DNA of 50,867 bases. It comes from Anaerolineales bacterium. Lineage in GTDB: Bacteria > Chloroflexota > Anaerolineae > Anaerolineales > Villigracilaceae. The notes below the pieces were generated by a model. It was not told where the DNA came from. It ran no database searches and saw only the letters and a program-made list of their open reading frames with translations. The stretch spans positions 1-50,867 of the forward strand of contig JAFGMV010000112.1 in assembly GCA_016927315.1 (NCBI GenBank). The letters run 5' to 3'. The position numbers were made by a program, and so were the translations under genes. This document shows positions 33,736-41,552 of this stretch, in pieces. The first letter of the stretch is position 1. Each line of letters begins with the position of its first letter.

Positions 33736-35319
33736 TTACTTTTGGGGACGTACTAGTGTGCGGATTTGTTCATGCATATAAAGCTGCAAATAGTAATGGC
33801 CGCCAGCGTTTTTTCCGCTGGAACCTGATCCTTTCCAGCCGCCAAAGGGTTGGAAACCTGGCCAGGCGCCTGTGGTGGCGCCTTGCGGCCGGTTGGCATA
33901 GGTTACTCCGGCCTGGATGTTGTCGAAGAACCAACTGCACTCTTCTTCGCTGCCATAGAAACCGGCTGTCAAACCATAATCGACCTCATTAGCAATTTGC
34001 ATTCCTTCTTCAAGAGACGTGATGCTTGCGATGGTTGTCAGCGGTACGAACATTTCCTGTTTCCACAGGTGGTGGGAGAGCGGCAGGTCAGTTACGAAGG
34101 TTGGCGAGCAATAATACCCCTTGGCCAGGTCGCCATCCGTCAGGACGCTGCCGCCAATCAGGAACTTGCCGCCGGCTTCCCTGGCTTTTTTTGTGAAAGT
34201 CTGGAAGTCCTGGAAAGAGGATTTATTGATCACCGGCCCCATATAAACATTGCGTTCAGTGGGGTCTCCAACGACAAGTTTTTCTCCCAAAATTTTCAGC
34301 CTGGCGACCAGGTCATTGTAGACCGGCTCCTCAACCAGCACGCGTGAATTGGCGGAACACTTCTGACCCTGCAGGCCAAAAGCTGAGCGGATGATGCCGA
34401 TCGCGGCGTCATCCAGGTTTGCTTTTTTTGAAACAATACAGGGGTTTTTGCCGCCCAGTTCAAGGATGATGGGTCGGACGTATCTGCCTCCAGCAAACCG
34501 CTGGTAGATTTCCATGCCGACCTGGTGAGAGCCCGTGAATGTCGCCCCGTCAACTTCGGGGCTTTCGACCAGAGCCTGGCCGAGTGTGCTGCCAGGACCG
34601 GTAACAAAATTCAAGACACCATCCGGCAGCCCGGCATCCCGGAAGCAGTCGACCAACAAACGGACTATCCACGGTGAGTCACTGGCGGGTTTAATAACAA
34701 CTGTATTGCCCGTGACCAGGGCGGCGCCTGCCGGACCGCCGGTCAGGGCAAATGGGAAATTAAAGGGACTGATGATCAGCCAGACACCGTAAGGCCGCAG
34801 TACAGAGGTATTGCAGGTATCATAGCCGTTCAATGGATCCTTGCCCATATTCTTGATGAAACCTTCATTCTGTTCCATCTGGTAACAGGCGTACCGGATC
34901 AGGTCTGCGGTTTCCGCCACATCTCCGAGCGATTCCATGCGGTTCTTACCAACTTCCAGCGCAAGGGCGGCTGCCTGTTCAAAGGTTCTTTCATCGATCA
35001 GGCCAGCAGCTTTGCGCAGCAGTTCTACCCGATTCTGCCAGGGAATTTGACGCCAAACTGGAAATGCTTTGCGGGCTGCGGCCAGAGCCTGGCGGGCATG
35101 TTCCTGGTTCCCTTTTTGCATGATTGCCAGGATCAGGTCCGAATTGATTGGAGAGTAGTCTTCGAACTTTTCATCTGCGAATACATCCTTTCCATCGATG
35201 AGCATACCGTATTCCCGACCTACCCTGGTTTTGACTCTGGTAAGCGCCTCTTCGAAACGGGTATGCAGTTCCTCGGGGGGATTGAACATCGTACCGTATG
35301 TTAGTTTGAATTCAGACAT
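33736..35319 (-). CDS. 1-pyrroline-5-carboxylate dehydrogenase-like aldehyde dehydrogenase
   Basis: 527 residues. The ALDH catalytic Cys lies in GLQGQKCSANSR and the catalytic Glu in LELGGKNPCIV. PFGGWKGSGSSGKNAGG near the C-terminus and an extended N-terminus match the RocA/PruA group, which oxidises L-glutamate-5-semialdehyde to glutamate in proline or arginine breakdown. Related long ALDHs with other substrates cannot be excluded. It is a single gene with its own strong promoter and terminator. No proline dehydrogenase gene is in the window. Confidence 0.8.
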   Translation of the reverse strand: MSEFKLTYGTMFNPPEELHTRFEEALTRVKTRVGREYGMLIDGKDVFADEKFEDYSPINSDLILAIMQKGNQEHARQALAAARKAFPVWRQIPWQNRVELLRKAAGLIDERTFEQAAALALEVGKNRMESLGDVAETADLIRYACYQMEQNEGFIKNMGKDPLNGYDTCNTSVLRPYGVWLIISPFNFPFALTGGPAGAALVTGNTVVIKPASDSPWIVRLLVDCFRDAGLPDGVLNFVTGPGSTLGQALVESPEVDGATFTGSHQVGMEIYQRFAGGRYVRPIILELGGKNPCIVSKKANLDDAAIGIIRSAFGLQGQKCSANSRVLVEEPVYNDLVARLKILGEKLVVGDPTERNVYMGPVINKSSFQDFQTFTKKAREAGGKFLIGGSVLTDGDLAKGYYCSPTFVTDLPLSHHLWKQEMFVPLTTIASITSLEEGMQIANEVDYGLTAGFYGSEEECSWFFDNIQAGVTYANRPQGATTGAWPGFQPFGGWKGSGSSGKNAGGHYYLQLYMHEQIRTLVRPQK

Positions 35320-35351
35320 TTGTGCACTATCCTTGGTAAATGAATGATCCA

Positions 35352-35370
35352 GTCTCTCCAGTGGAGAGAC
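35352..35370 (-). promoter_or_regulatory. Leader hairpin of the aldehyde dehydrogenase gene
   Basis: GTCTCTCC (35352-35359) and GGAGAGAC (35363-35370) form a perfect 8-bp stem with a 3-base loop, just downstream of the predicted transcription start. It could be an operator or a 5' stabilising hairpin. Confidence 0.4.
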
Positions 35371-35393
35371 CCCAGAATTTGTTCGACAAATAT

Positions 35394-35422
35394 AGTATAG
35401 CGTAGGAAAGGTGGCTAGTCAA
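35394..35422 (-). promoter_or_regulatory. Promoter of the aldehyde dehydrogenase gene
   Basis: TTGACT (35417-35422) and TATACT (35394-35399) are spaced by 17 bp on the minus strand, close to consensus. The start would be near 35387. The remaining stretch to the rightward potassium-uptake genes (35423-35654) shows no gene or other clear element. Confidence 0.7.
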
Positions 35423-35654
35423 AACTACCAGACGGGCGGGTGCACTGATACTCTGTAGAATCACCAGATCCGAACGTCGCGAAGGATTTCTATCATTTTA
35501 CCGGGCAAATCAACTTTCGGGATGCGGCTACGAGGATGCCATCGCTGCGATCATATCTATAACATTTTCACACACCCCGGGCGGGCGGATTGGTCCAGGT
35601 TTGAGCTGTGGCAGCCCCATTTTCTTTTTTGGGATTTTGTGTGAAAATTAGTTT

Positions 35655-36341
35655 ATGGTGTTAAAGAAAAGAAAAATAGGTAAGAATAAAAAGCCTGAAT
35701 TTTTGATCGTTGGCCTGGGGCGGTTTGGACAATCCATTGCCCAGACCCTGCGGGATCAGGGTTATGTGGCCGTTGGCATTGACCGGGATCCGGATATTGT
35801 CCAGAGGGGATTGGAGTTCTGTACCCAGACGATTGCGCTGGATTCTACCAATGAAGAAGCTTTAAGAACCCTGGATATCGCATCGTTTGACGCTGTGATC
35901 GTTGCGATCGGAGAAAACTTCGAGGGCAACCTGATGACAACGGTCGCTTTAAAAGCCCTGGGAGCGAAACATGTCATCAGTAAGGCGCGCACTGACAGGC
36001 AGGAGAAAATATTAATAAGCATCGGGGCAGACAGGGTGGTTTTACCGGAGTCAGAAGCAGGGCGCCGGTTGGCGCTTGAAATTATTTCTCCTAATTTGCT
36101 TGACCACCTTCCTCTTGGTCGTGAACACAGCGTACTCGAAATTTCAGTTCCTGCATCACTTGCCGGGCTGTCGTTGGCCGAGATAGATTTTCGTAAGCGG
36201 TTTGGTATGTATGTGGTTGCTGTTCGCCAGGGAGATGATATAGTGGTTTTGCCTTCCGGTGATTACCGGCTTCAATCGACAGACGTATTGGTTTCTATTG
36301 GAGTCAAGGATTCTATCAAGGGGTTAATCAACCTGGACTGA
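35655..36341 (+). CDS. TrkA/KtrA-type potassium-uptake regulator
   Basis: 228 residues. The RCK N-terminal Rossmann domain has FLIVGLGRFGQSIAQTL near residue 16 and GIDRDPDIV for nucleotide binding. A TrkA-C domain follows at about 145-228 (ISVPASLAGLSLAEIDFRK). It gates the TrkH/KtrB channel in response to ATP/ADP or NAD(H). The stop overlaps the start of the next gene by 1 base (TGATG). The start has no good Shine-Dalgarno sequence. Confidence 0.93.
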   Translation: MVLKKRKIGKNKKPEFLIVGLGRFGQSIAQTLRDQGYVAVGIDRDPDIVQRGLEFCTQTIALDSTNEEALRTLDIASFDAVIVAIGENFEGNLMTTVALKALGAKHVISKARTDRQEKILISIGADRVVLPESEAGRRLALEIISPNLLDHLPLGREHSVLEISVPASLAGLSLAEIDFRKRFGMYVVAVRQGDDIVVLPSGDYRLQSTDVLVSIGVKDSIKGLINLD

Positions 36342-37720
36342 TGCCATCCATGATCAAGTTCGTTGATCGATTGAGAGAGCTGCCTTTTTACTGGCTGCCT
36401 GTTCCGGTGAGGCTGGTGCTTGGTCTGGGAGGGTTGGTTGGTATCGGCACAGTACTGCTGCTGATACCATGGGTAGGCGCTGAAGAAGGCCTGACACTCA
36501 GGGATGCATTTTTTACTGCCGCTTCCGCGCTGACGGTAACCGGCCTGACTACGATCAACCCTTCGGTAGACATGTCATTCTTTGGCCAACTGCTGCTGAT
36601 GGCGTTGATCCAGGTTGGCGGGCTGGGGTACACAGTCATGGCGGTACTCGTCTTCCGGCTGATTGGGAGAAAAGTATCCTGGCACGATCGCCTGGCGCTA
36701 AGAGATTCTATCGGTTTGTTGAGCCTGGATGCAGTGTTGGAGCTGACCCAAAAGGCTTTTCTGTCGATTGTCGGGATTGAAATGTTGGGGGCGATTTTGT
36801 TGTGGGTGCACTGGCGCGAAATGCTCGGGAATGGCAGGGCATTTTTCTTTGCATGTTTCCATTCCATTTCTGCATTTTGTAATGCGGGCTTTGATCTTTT
36901 TACCGGGATGCAGGGCTACAGCGGGATCCCTACAGATCACTGGACCCTGACGATATTTGCAGCGCTGATCGTCATCGGTGGTCTGGGCCTGCCGGTGATA
37001 ACTGATCTATTTCAGCGCTGGCAGCAGCGTGCCTCCAGGCGTTCACTCAGTTTGCATACCCGCCTGACCTTGTTATGCGCCTTTTTTTTGGTCTTGATAG
37101 GAGGTGTTTTTCTGTTTATTGCTGAGACTCAACCAGGTGGTACCCTTGCTGATGTTGAACGCAGGCATGCACTAGTTGTTTCCTTTTTTCAATCCATTTC
37201 TGCCCGGACGGCTGGCTTTAATGGGATTGACCGCTTTGAGGCGCTGACGCCGCCCAGTCAGCTGCTCAAATTGGTCTTGATGTTCATAGGGTCTGCTCCT
37301 GTGTCGATGGGCGGTGGTATTACAACCGGGACATTTGCTGTTTTGATGCTGGCGCTGTGGTCTAATGCCCGCGGTCGTAAGCAAACCACAATTATGGGGC
37401 GTACAATTGGCCAGCCAACGGTTCGGAGAGCATCCGCGATCCTGACCATTTCGCTGGTGGTAATGCTAATTTCCACCTGGCTGTTGTTGATTTCTCACCC
37501 GGGAACGACCCTGGAACAAGCCCTTTTCGAAGTTGTTTCTGCCTTTGCTACCTGTGGGCAGTCTCTGGGTCTGACGAACCACTTGAATACCTTTGGGCAG
37601 GTTGTGATCGCCCTGGTGATGATCTGGGGGCGTCTTGGCGCCCTGACAGTTGTTTCTGCCCTGGCACAGTTTACTCCCTCGGGGTTGGTCGAGTACCCAG
37701 AAGAGCAGGTATATATTTAG
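36341..37720 (+). CDS. TrkH/KtrB-type potassium channel subunit
   Basis: 459 residues with four repeated membrane-pore-membrane units, as in TrkH/KtrB. Pore-loop-like stretches are visible: SALTVTGLTTIN, HSISAFCNAGFDLF, SARTAGFNGID and FATCGQSLGLTN. It transports K+ with the TrkA-like partner encoded just upstream and translationally coupled. The length and order match KtrB. An alternative start lies three codons inside. Confidence 0.93.
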   Translation: MPSMIKFVDRLRELPFYWLPVPVRLVLGLGGLVGIGTVLLLIPWVGAEEGLTLRDAFFTAASALTVTGLTTINPSVDMSFFGQLLLMALIQVGGLGYTVMAVLVFRLIGRKVSWHDRLALRDSIGLLSLDAVLELTQKAFLSIVGIEMLGAILLWVHWREMLGNGRAFFFACFHSISAFCNAGFDLFTGMQGYSGIPTDHWTLTIFAALIVIGGLGLPVITDLFQRWQQRASRRSLSLHTRLTLLCAFFLVLIGGVFLFIAETQPGGTLADVERRHALVVSFFQSISARTAGFNGIDRFEALTPPSQLLKLVLMFIGSAPVSMGGGITTGTFAVLMLALWSNARGRKQTTIMGRTIGQPTVRRASAILTISLVVMLISTWLLLISHPGTTLEQALFEVVSAFATCGQSLGLTNHLNTFGQVVIALVMIWGRLGALTVVSALAQFTPSGLVEYPEEQVYI

Positions 37721-38038
37721 ATTCGATAACCGTGTAACTCTGATACCGAACGATGGATTTTATGAGTCATTGTCAGAATATTATCTTTGTATGTCGGTCT
37801 AATTAATGATTGTTACACCAGTATAGATTTCAAGGCCGGAGGTTGATATATACCTGGCAGGCGCTTCCCATTTGGGGGGAAAGTAAATGTATTCCCGTTT
37901 TCTGCCATCCCTTTGTTCAGATAGCGAGACCAAGGTGAACAATGTTCGGGTTTATTTTTGGGGAGACTGTCCGACCGCTAATTGAAGGATAACAAACTTG
38001 TAATCGCAGTGTACATGATTGAAAAGTCGCAAACAAGT

Positions 38039-38044
38039 TATAAT
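38039..38044 (+). promoter_or_regulatory. -10 box before the riboswitch
   Basis: A perfect TATAAT with a poor -35 region lies about 18 bases before the riboswitch P1 stem. The preceding stretch 37721-38038 shows no gene. Confidence 0.45.
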
Positions 38045-38061
38045 GGCTAAAATAAAACTAT

Positions 38062-38175
38062 AGTGATCCGAAAAAGGCAAACCTGTTGAAAGACAGGGAC
38101 GCAAAGCCATGGGTCTAAAGATGCCGTTGGCATCGATGACTGCCAGGTTGCCAATGAAAGCGATGTTGGATTATT
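38062..38175 (+). promoter_or_regulatory. Cyclic di-GMP-I (GEMM-I) riboswitch
   Basis: The sequence follows the GEMM-I consensus: AAGGCAAACC, a P2 hairpin CTGT-TGAAAG-ACAG with a GAAA tetraloop, GGGACGCAAAGCC, a receptor GGGTCTAAA, and a P3 with an apical GATGCC/GGCATC hairpin (38120-38134). P1 can form between 38062-38069 (AGTGATCC) and 38168-38175 (GGATTATT). GEMM-I RNAs bind cyclic di-GMP. The element is followed at once by a terminator and then the DUF4259 gene, so it should act on transcription of that gene. Confidence 0.92.
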
Positions 38176-38180
38176 GATGC

Positions 38181-38212
38181 GACCTGGCGGACCAGCCAGG
38201 TTATTTTATTTT
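38181..38212 (+). terminator. Riboswitch expression-platform terminator
   Basis: ACCTGGC (38182-38188) pairs with GCCAGGT (38195-38201), followed by TATTTTATTTTT. The 3' arm GCCAGGTT is repeated inside the riboswitch at 38142-38149, so the 5' arm could pair there instead, forming an antiterminator. This suggests that c-di-GMP binding favours termination (inference). Confidence 0.85.
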
Positions 38213-38244
38213 TCAGTCTCTTTAGTTAATGAAAGGAGTTACAG

Positions 38245-38655
38245 ATGGCTGCCTGGGGCGTTAAACCTTTCGATAATGATGGAGCCAGCGATTGGGCTTA
38301 TGATTTGCAGGGCGCCTACGGACTTTCGTTTGTTGAAGAAACCCTCGATCAAGCATTGGAATCAGGGGAAGAATATCTTGAGGCTCCTGAAGGCGAGGAA
38401 GCCATTGCAGCAGCTGAAGTTGTTGCCAGGATGAAGAGAAAATGGAGCAAGCAGCACGAATATTCTTCTCAGATCGAAGCCTGGATTGAGTCCGAGAAGA
38501 TTGTTCCAACGGGAGCGATTCTTGATAAAGCTGTTCAGGCGATTGACCTGGTACTCAGTCCCAAGTCTGAGTTGGTAGAAATCTGGCGGGAAACTGGTGA
38601 ATTGACGGATTGGTCGCAGGCCGTGCTCGAGATAAAGCATCATCTCCTGGAATAG
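38245..38655 (+). CDS. DUF4259 family protein
   Basis: 136 residues. AAWGVKPFDNDGASDWAYDL is the characteristic start of DUF4259 proteins, which have no known activity. The remainder is helical and acidic. AAAGGAG lies 6 bases before the ATG. It is the only gene between the riboswitch terminator and the convergent lipoprotein gene, hence the sole likely riboswitch target. Soluble, no signal peptide. Confidence 0.88.
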   Translation: MAAWGVKPFDNDGASDWAYDLQGAYGLSFVEETLDQALESGEEYLEAPEGEEAIAAAEVVARMKRKWSKQHEYSSQIEAWIESEKIVPTGAILDKAVQAIDLVLSPKSELVEIWRETGELTDWSQAVLEIKHHLLE

Positions 38656-38744
38656 TGCGCCAGGAAGATAATGAGAACTCGTTTTCAGGTGCATTCGTGT
38701 TTGCCGGTTTTTTGGGCAGGCACGATTGTTCTGCTTAATGACAG

Positions 38745-39707
38745 TTAGAGCATGCATTCCAGCCTTAGCATTTCTTCAGCCTGGTCATCAGTAATCTGCA
38801 TCAAGATAGTGCCATTGCCTTCCCAGCGCTGCTGGTAAATCAGAATCTCCATCTGTCCATTTCCGTTGACATCCAGGACGCCCTGGATAGAATAAGTCGC
38901 CGGGAAGGTGTTTGTGGCCTCCTGGGGGTAGATGTCGCCAACCAGTTGTTGGGTGACGACTTCTCCGCCAACAATTTTTCGCATCAGGATCAGTGTGTAA
39001 TCGCCTGCAGTAACATCGTGCCCACTAGTTTCAATAAAACGCGCTGCTTCAACCAGAACTTCATCAGTTCCGTCGTTGTCAAGGTCCATCCTTAAAATCC
39101 GGTTGATCTGCACCACAGGCGTATTGATGCCCCGGGCGATCAGGTAGCTGCGAAGCTCATGCTGGTAGAAATCTGTTTCAGGCGACAGTAATTCAACCTC
39201 CCTGGGCCAGGCGGGCCAGTCTCCCGTCAGGCCGACTGCGTGTACTGGCAGTTCCCCGGTAGTGCTCAGATCGTAAGTTATTGGGGAGCAGTGCCCTGAT
39301 GACCTTGCCGGTTCATGGATATCTAGGATGTTAACCGGATTACCGGCAGAGCCCAGGGTAAAAATGCGAACTGTTTGGCTGTGGTCAACCAGGGCAGCAG
39401 CCTGTTCCGGGTGAAGCCAATTTCCGTTTTGATAGCCGCCCAATAGTGCCAGGCTTGTAGAAGCGTAATGGTTGCCGGCATAGATCAACGACAAGCCTGG
39501 GTCAGCCGTCATTGATGGAAGCACGGTTGCAGTCATCGCAGGCTGCGAAGTTGGGGTAAATGATACGACAGCGGTTGGGGTCTGATCGAAAAAAGACACA
39601 AAGGTTGGCCGGGGCGTTGGAGATGCAATCGGTAAACAAGCAGTTGAGCTGAATAACAGGATATAGATGGGCAGGAAAAATTGGAAATACCGGATTGTCG
39701 TTTTCAT
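38745..39707 (-). CDS. Lipoprotein with Thr/Pro linker and VCBS-like Ca-binding motifs
   Basis: 320 residues. A signal peptide with lipobox SSTAC (Cys about 24) is followed by a Thr/Pro-rich linker typical of surface proteins in this group. The C-terminal part carries Asp/Asn/Gly loops (DLDNDGTDEVL, DVNGNGQMEILI) like FG-GAP/VCBS calcium-binding repeats. The function is unknown. Its ATG overlaps the end of the thioesterase gene by 4 bases. Confidence 0.85.
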   Translation of the reverse strand: MKTTIRYFQFFLPIYILLFSSTACLPIASPTPRPTFVSFFDQTPTAVVSFTPTSQPAMTATVLPSMTADPGLSLIYAGNHYASTSLALLGGYQNGNWLHPEQAAALVDHSQTVRIFTLGSAGNPVNILDIHEPARSSGHCSPITYDLSTTGELPVHAVGLTGDWPAWPREVELLSPETDFYQHELRSYLIARGINTPVVQINRILRMDLDNDGTDEVLVEAARFIETSGHDVTAGDYTLILMRKIVGGEVVTQQLVGDIYPQEATNTFPATYSIQGVLDVNGNGQMEILIYQQRWEGNGTILMQITDDQAEEMLRLECML

Positions 39708-40135
39708 TTCTCATCCGGAACGAATGAAAAGAGTTTACTGATTTGTGTGGGTATAGCGAGTGGACGGCCGCTGGCTGTATCCATAAAGACCCAATCGGTT
39801 TCTCCCCGAACCAGTATCTGGTTGTCTTTCCTGCGGATGAAATCATATCGACGCAATGAACGCACCCGGCGCAGATTGGCAATCCAGGTTCGCATCAGGA
39901 TTTCATCCCCGAGGAAAGCCGGATTGATGTATTCGATGCGATGGGCGCGTACCACCCAGGTGGCTCCAAGCTCTTCTGTGACAGGGATGCCACCCAGGGC
40001 TTGATAGTGCCGGACCGCCATGTCCTGCATCCATTGGAGATAGTATACATTGTTAACATGCCCATTCTCATCGATGGTTTCCGGCGGGATGGTGAATTGA
40101 TAGGTGAAGATCGGGTCATAGTATTTGTCTGGCAC
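39704..40135 (-). CDS. Hotdog-fold acyl-CoA thioesterase
   Basis: 143 residues of the 4-hydroxybenzoyl-CoA thioesterase / YbgC type. IDENGHVNNVYYLQWMQD near 20-37 holds the catalytic Asp-like position and the long helix, and RAHRIEYINPAFLGDEIL follows. It hydrolyses acyl-CoA thioesters; the chain type is unknown. GTG start with GGGAGAAG upstream. It is translationally coupled to the lipoprotein gene. Confidence 0.9.
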   Translation of the reverse strand: MPDKYYDPIFTYQFTIPPETIDENGHVNNVYYLQWMQDMAVRHYQALGGIPVTEELGATWVVRAHRIEYINPAFLGDEILMRTWIANLRRVRSLRRYDFIRRKDNQILVRGETDWVFMDTASGRPLAIPTQISKLFSFVPDEK

Positions 40136-40269
40136 GGGGCTTCTCCCTGTTGCTTGTATTATGATAAGAAAGCTGGCGGATATTTTTATCCATAATATCC
40201 GGGATCCTTCAGATCATAAACGCAAGTCTGGAGCTGGTCAACCCTGTGGCGTTGGAGGACGAAAACTGG

Positions 40270-40299
40270 TTGACATGGATTTGAAATTCTGTGTTATGC
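40270..40299 (+). promoter_or_regulatory. Promoter of the cold-shock gene
   Basis: TTGACA (40270-40275) with TTATGC (40294-40299) 18 bp downstream gives a start near 40306 and a leader of about 90 nt. Long leaders are usual for csp genes. Confidence 0.5.
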
Positions 40300-40397
40300 T
40301 TAAGATGCTTGGAAACAATAGTTCTGAAAAAAAATATTCATTTTGATTTGGAACCTTTGCAACACCAGCAACACTCTTAGGAAAGGAGTTCCAAATC

Positions 40398-40610
40398 ATG
40401 TCCGAAAAGATACAAGGTACAGTCAAATGGTTCAATGGCGCCAAGGGTTTTGGCTTCATTGAGCGCGATGGTGGTGAAGATGTTTTTGTTCACTTCAGCG
40501 CCATAATAAGCGATGGCTTTCGTGAACTGCGTGAAGGCCAGCGTGTTGAATTCACAGTCGGCCAGGGTCCTAAAGGACCTCAGGCTCAGGATGTTGTTGC
40601 CCTGTCGTAG
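40398..40610 (+). CDS. Cold-shock-domain protein
   Basis: 70 residues, a complete CspA-type OB fold. RNP1 is KGFGFI and RNP2 is DVFVHFSAI; the start [11 protein letters not shown] is canonical. It binds single-stranded RNA or DNA and melts mRNA structure. AAAGGAG lies 9 bases before the ATG. It has its own promoter and terminator. Confidence 0.97.
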   Translation: MSEKIQGTVKWFNGAKGFGFIERDGGEDVFVHFSAIISDGFRELREGQRVEFTVGQGPKGPQAQDVVALS

Positions 40611-40632
40611 CGACATCGCAATAGCTTGAATT

Positions 40633-40673
40633 AGAAACTTGTGGAGAATATCTTCGCAAGTTTCTTTTTTTTT
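40633..40673 (+). terminator. Terminator of the cold-shock gene
   Basis: AGAAACTTG (40633-40641) pairs with CAAGTTTCT (40657-40665), followed by a run of T. It lies 23 bases past the stop. Confidence 0.88.
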
Positions 40674-40686
40674 AATGGAAATAAGC

Positions 40687-40716
40687 TTGACAATGTCGGA
40701 CAACTGAATCCATAAT
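40687..40716 (+). promoter_or_regulatory. Promoter of the SAM-hydrolase / ECF operon
   Basis: TTGACA (40687-40692) and CATAAT (40711-40716) are 18 bp apart, starting transcription about 35 bases before the GTG at 40758. Confidence 0.6.
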
Positions 40717-40757
40717 TAGGTGTTTCAATTTTCGTACGATCAAACAGGAGTGCCGCG

Positions 40758-41540
40758 GTGCCAGTTCTTACGATCACAACGGATTTTGGTAACAAGGACG
40801 GGTTTGTTGGAACAATGAAGGGGGTTATCTGGGGGATTTGTCCACAGGTACAAATAGCTGATATATCTCATGAAATCTCCCCCCAGAATATCCTGGAAGG
40901 CGCCCATACCCTTTGGCGTGCTGTCCCATATTTTCCACCAGGTACAGTGCATGTAGCGGTTATCGATCCTGGTGTCGGCGCCTCGCGCAGGGCCCTGGCA
41001 GCCAGGATCGGTGAACAGTATTTTGTTGCGCCTGACAATGGTTTGTTGACGCCATTCCTGGAAGCCGCTGAAGAAGACGATATTCTAATCGTGCATGCAA
41101 ACAACCCGAAATACTGGAGACAAGAGATCAGCGCCACGTTTCACGGTCGTGATATTTTCGCCCCGGCAGGCGCTTATATCGCAAACGGGGTACCCCTGTC
41201 TGAATTGGGAGATTTCATAGAAGATCCAATCTGGATAGAACTGCCGGAACCTGAAGCCACCAAAAATGGCTGGGTCGCCCACGTAGTGGCTGTTGATATC
41301 TTTGGTAACCTGGCAACTGATCTGCCGGCAGCAAGGCTGGATGCTAAAAAAGAAATCACCTTTCGAATTTCAGACCGGGTGATTAAAGGTTTGGTGCCTT
41401 CTTACGGGCATCGTCAGCCAGGTGATTTGGTTGCCTTGATCGACAGTGAGGGATACCTTGAAGTGGCGGTCGTCAACGGCAGCGCAGCAAGGACACTGGC
41501 AGCTATGATTGGCGATTGGGTGGAAATCGTGTATGAGTGA
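40758..41540 (+). CDS. SAM hydroxide adenosyltransferase (DUF62/SAM hydrolase)
   Basis: 260 residues of the fluorinase-like family. TTDFGNKDGFVGTMKG at the start, VIDPGVG, APDNGLLTP and ATFHGRDIFAPAG are conserved motifs; the family cleaves S-adenosylmethionine to adenosine and methionine with water. GTG start with AGGAG upstream. It lies 12 bases before the ECF ATPase gene, so it belongs to that operon. Confidence 0.94.
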   Translation: MPVLTITTDFGNKDGFVGTMKGVIWGICPQVQIADISHEISPQNILEGAHTLWRAVPYFPPGTVHVAVIDPGVGASRRALAARIGEQYFVAPDNGLLTPFLEAAEEDDILIVHANNPKYWRQEISATFHGRDIFAPAGAYIANGVPLSELGDFIEDPIWIELPEPEATKNGWVAHVVAVDIFGNLATDLPAARLDAKKEITFRISDRVIKGLVPSYGHRQPGDLVALIDSEGYLEVAVVNGSAARTLAAMIGDWVEIVYE

Positions 41541-41552
41541 GCGATAGGATAG

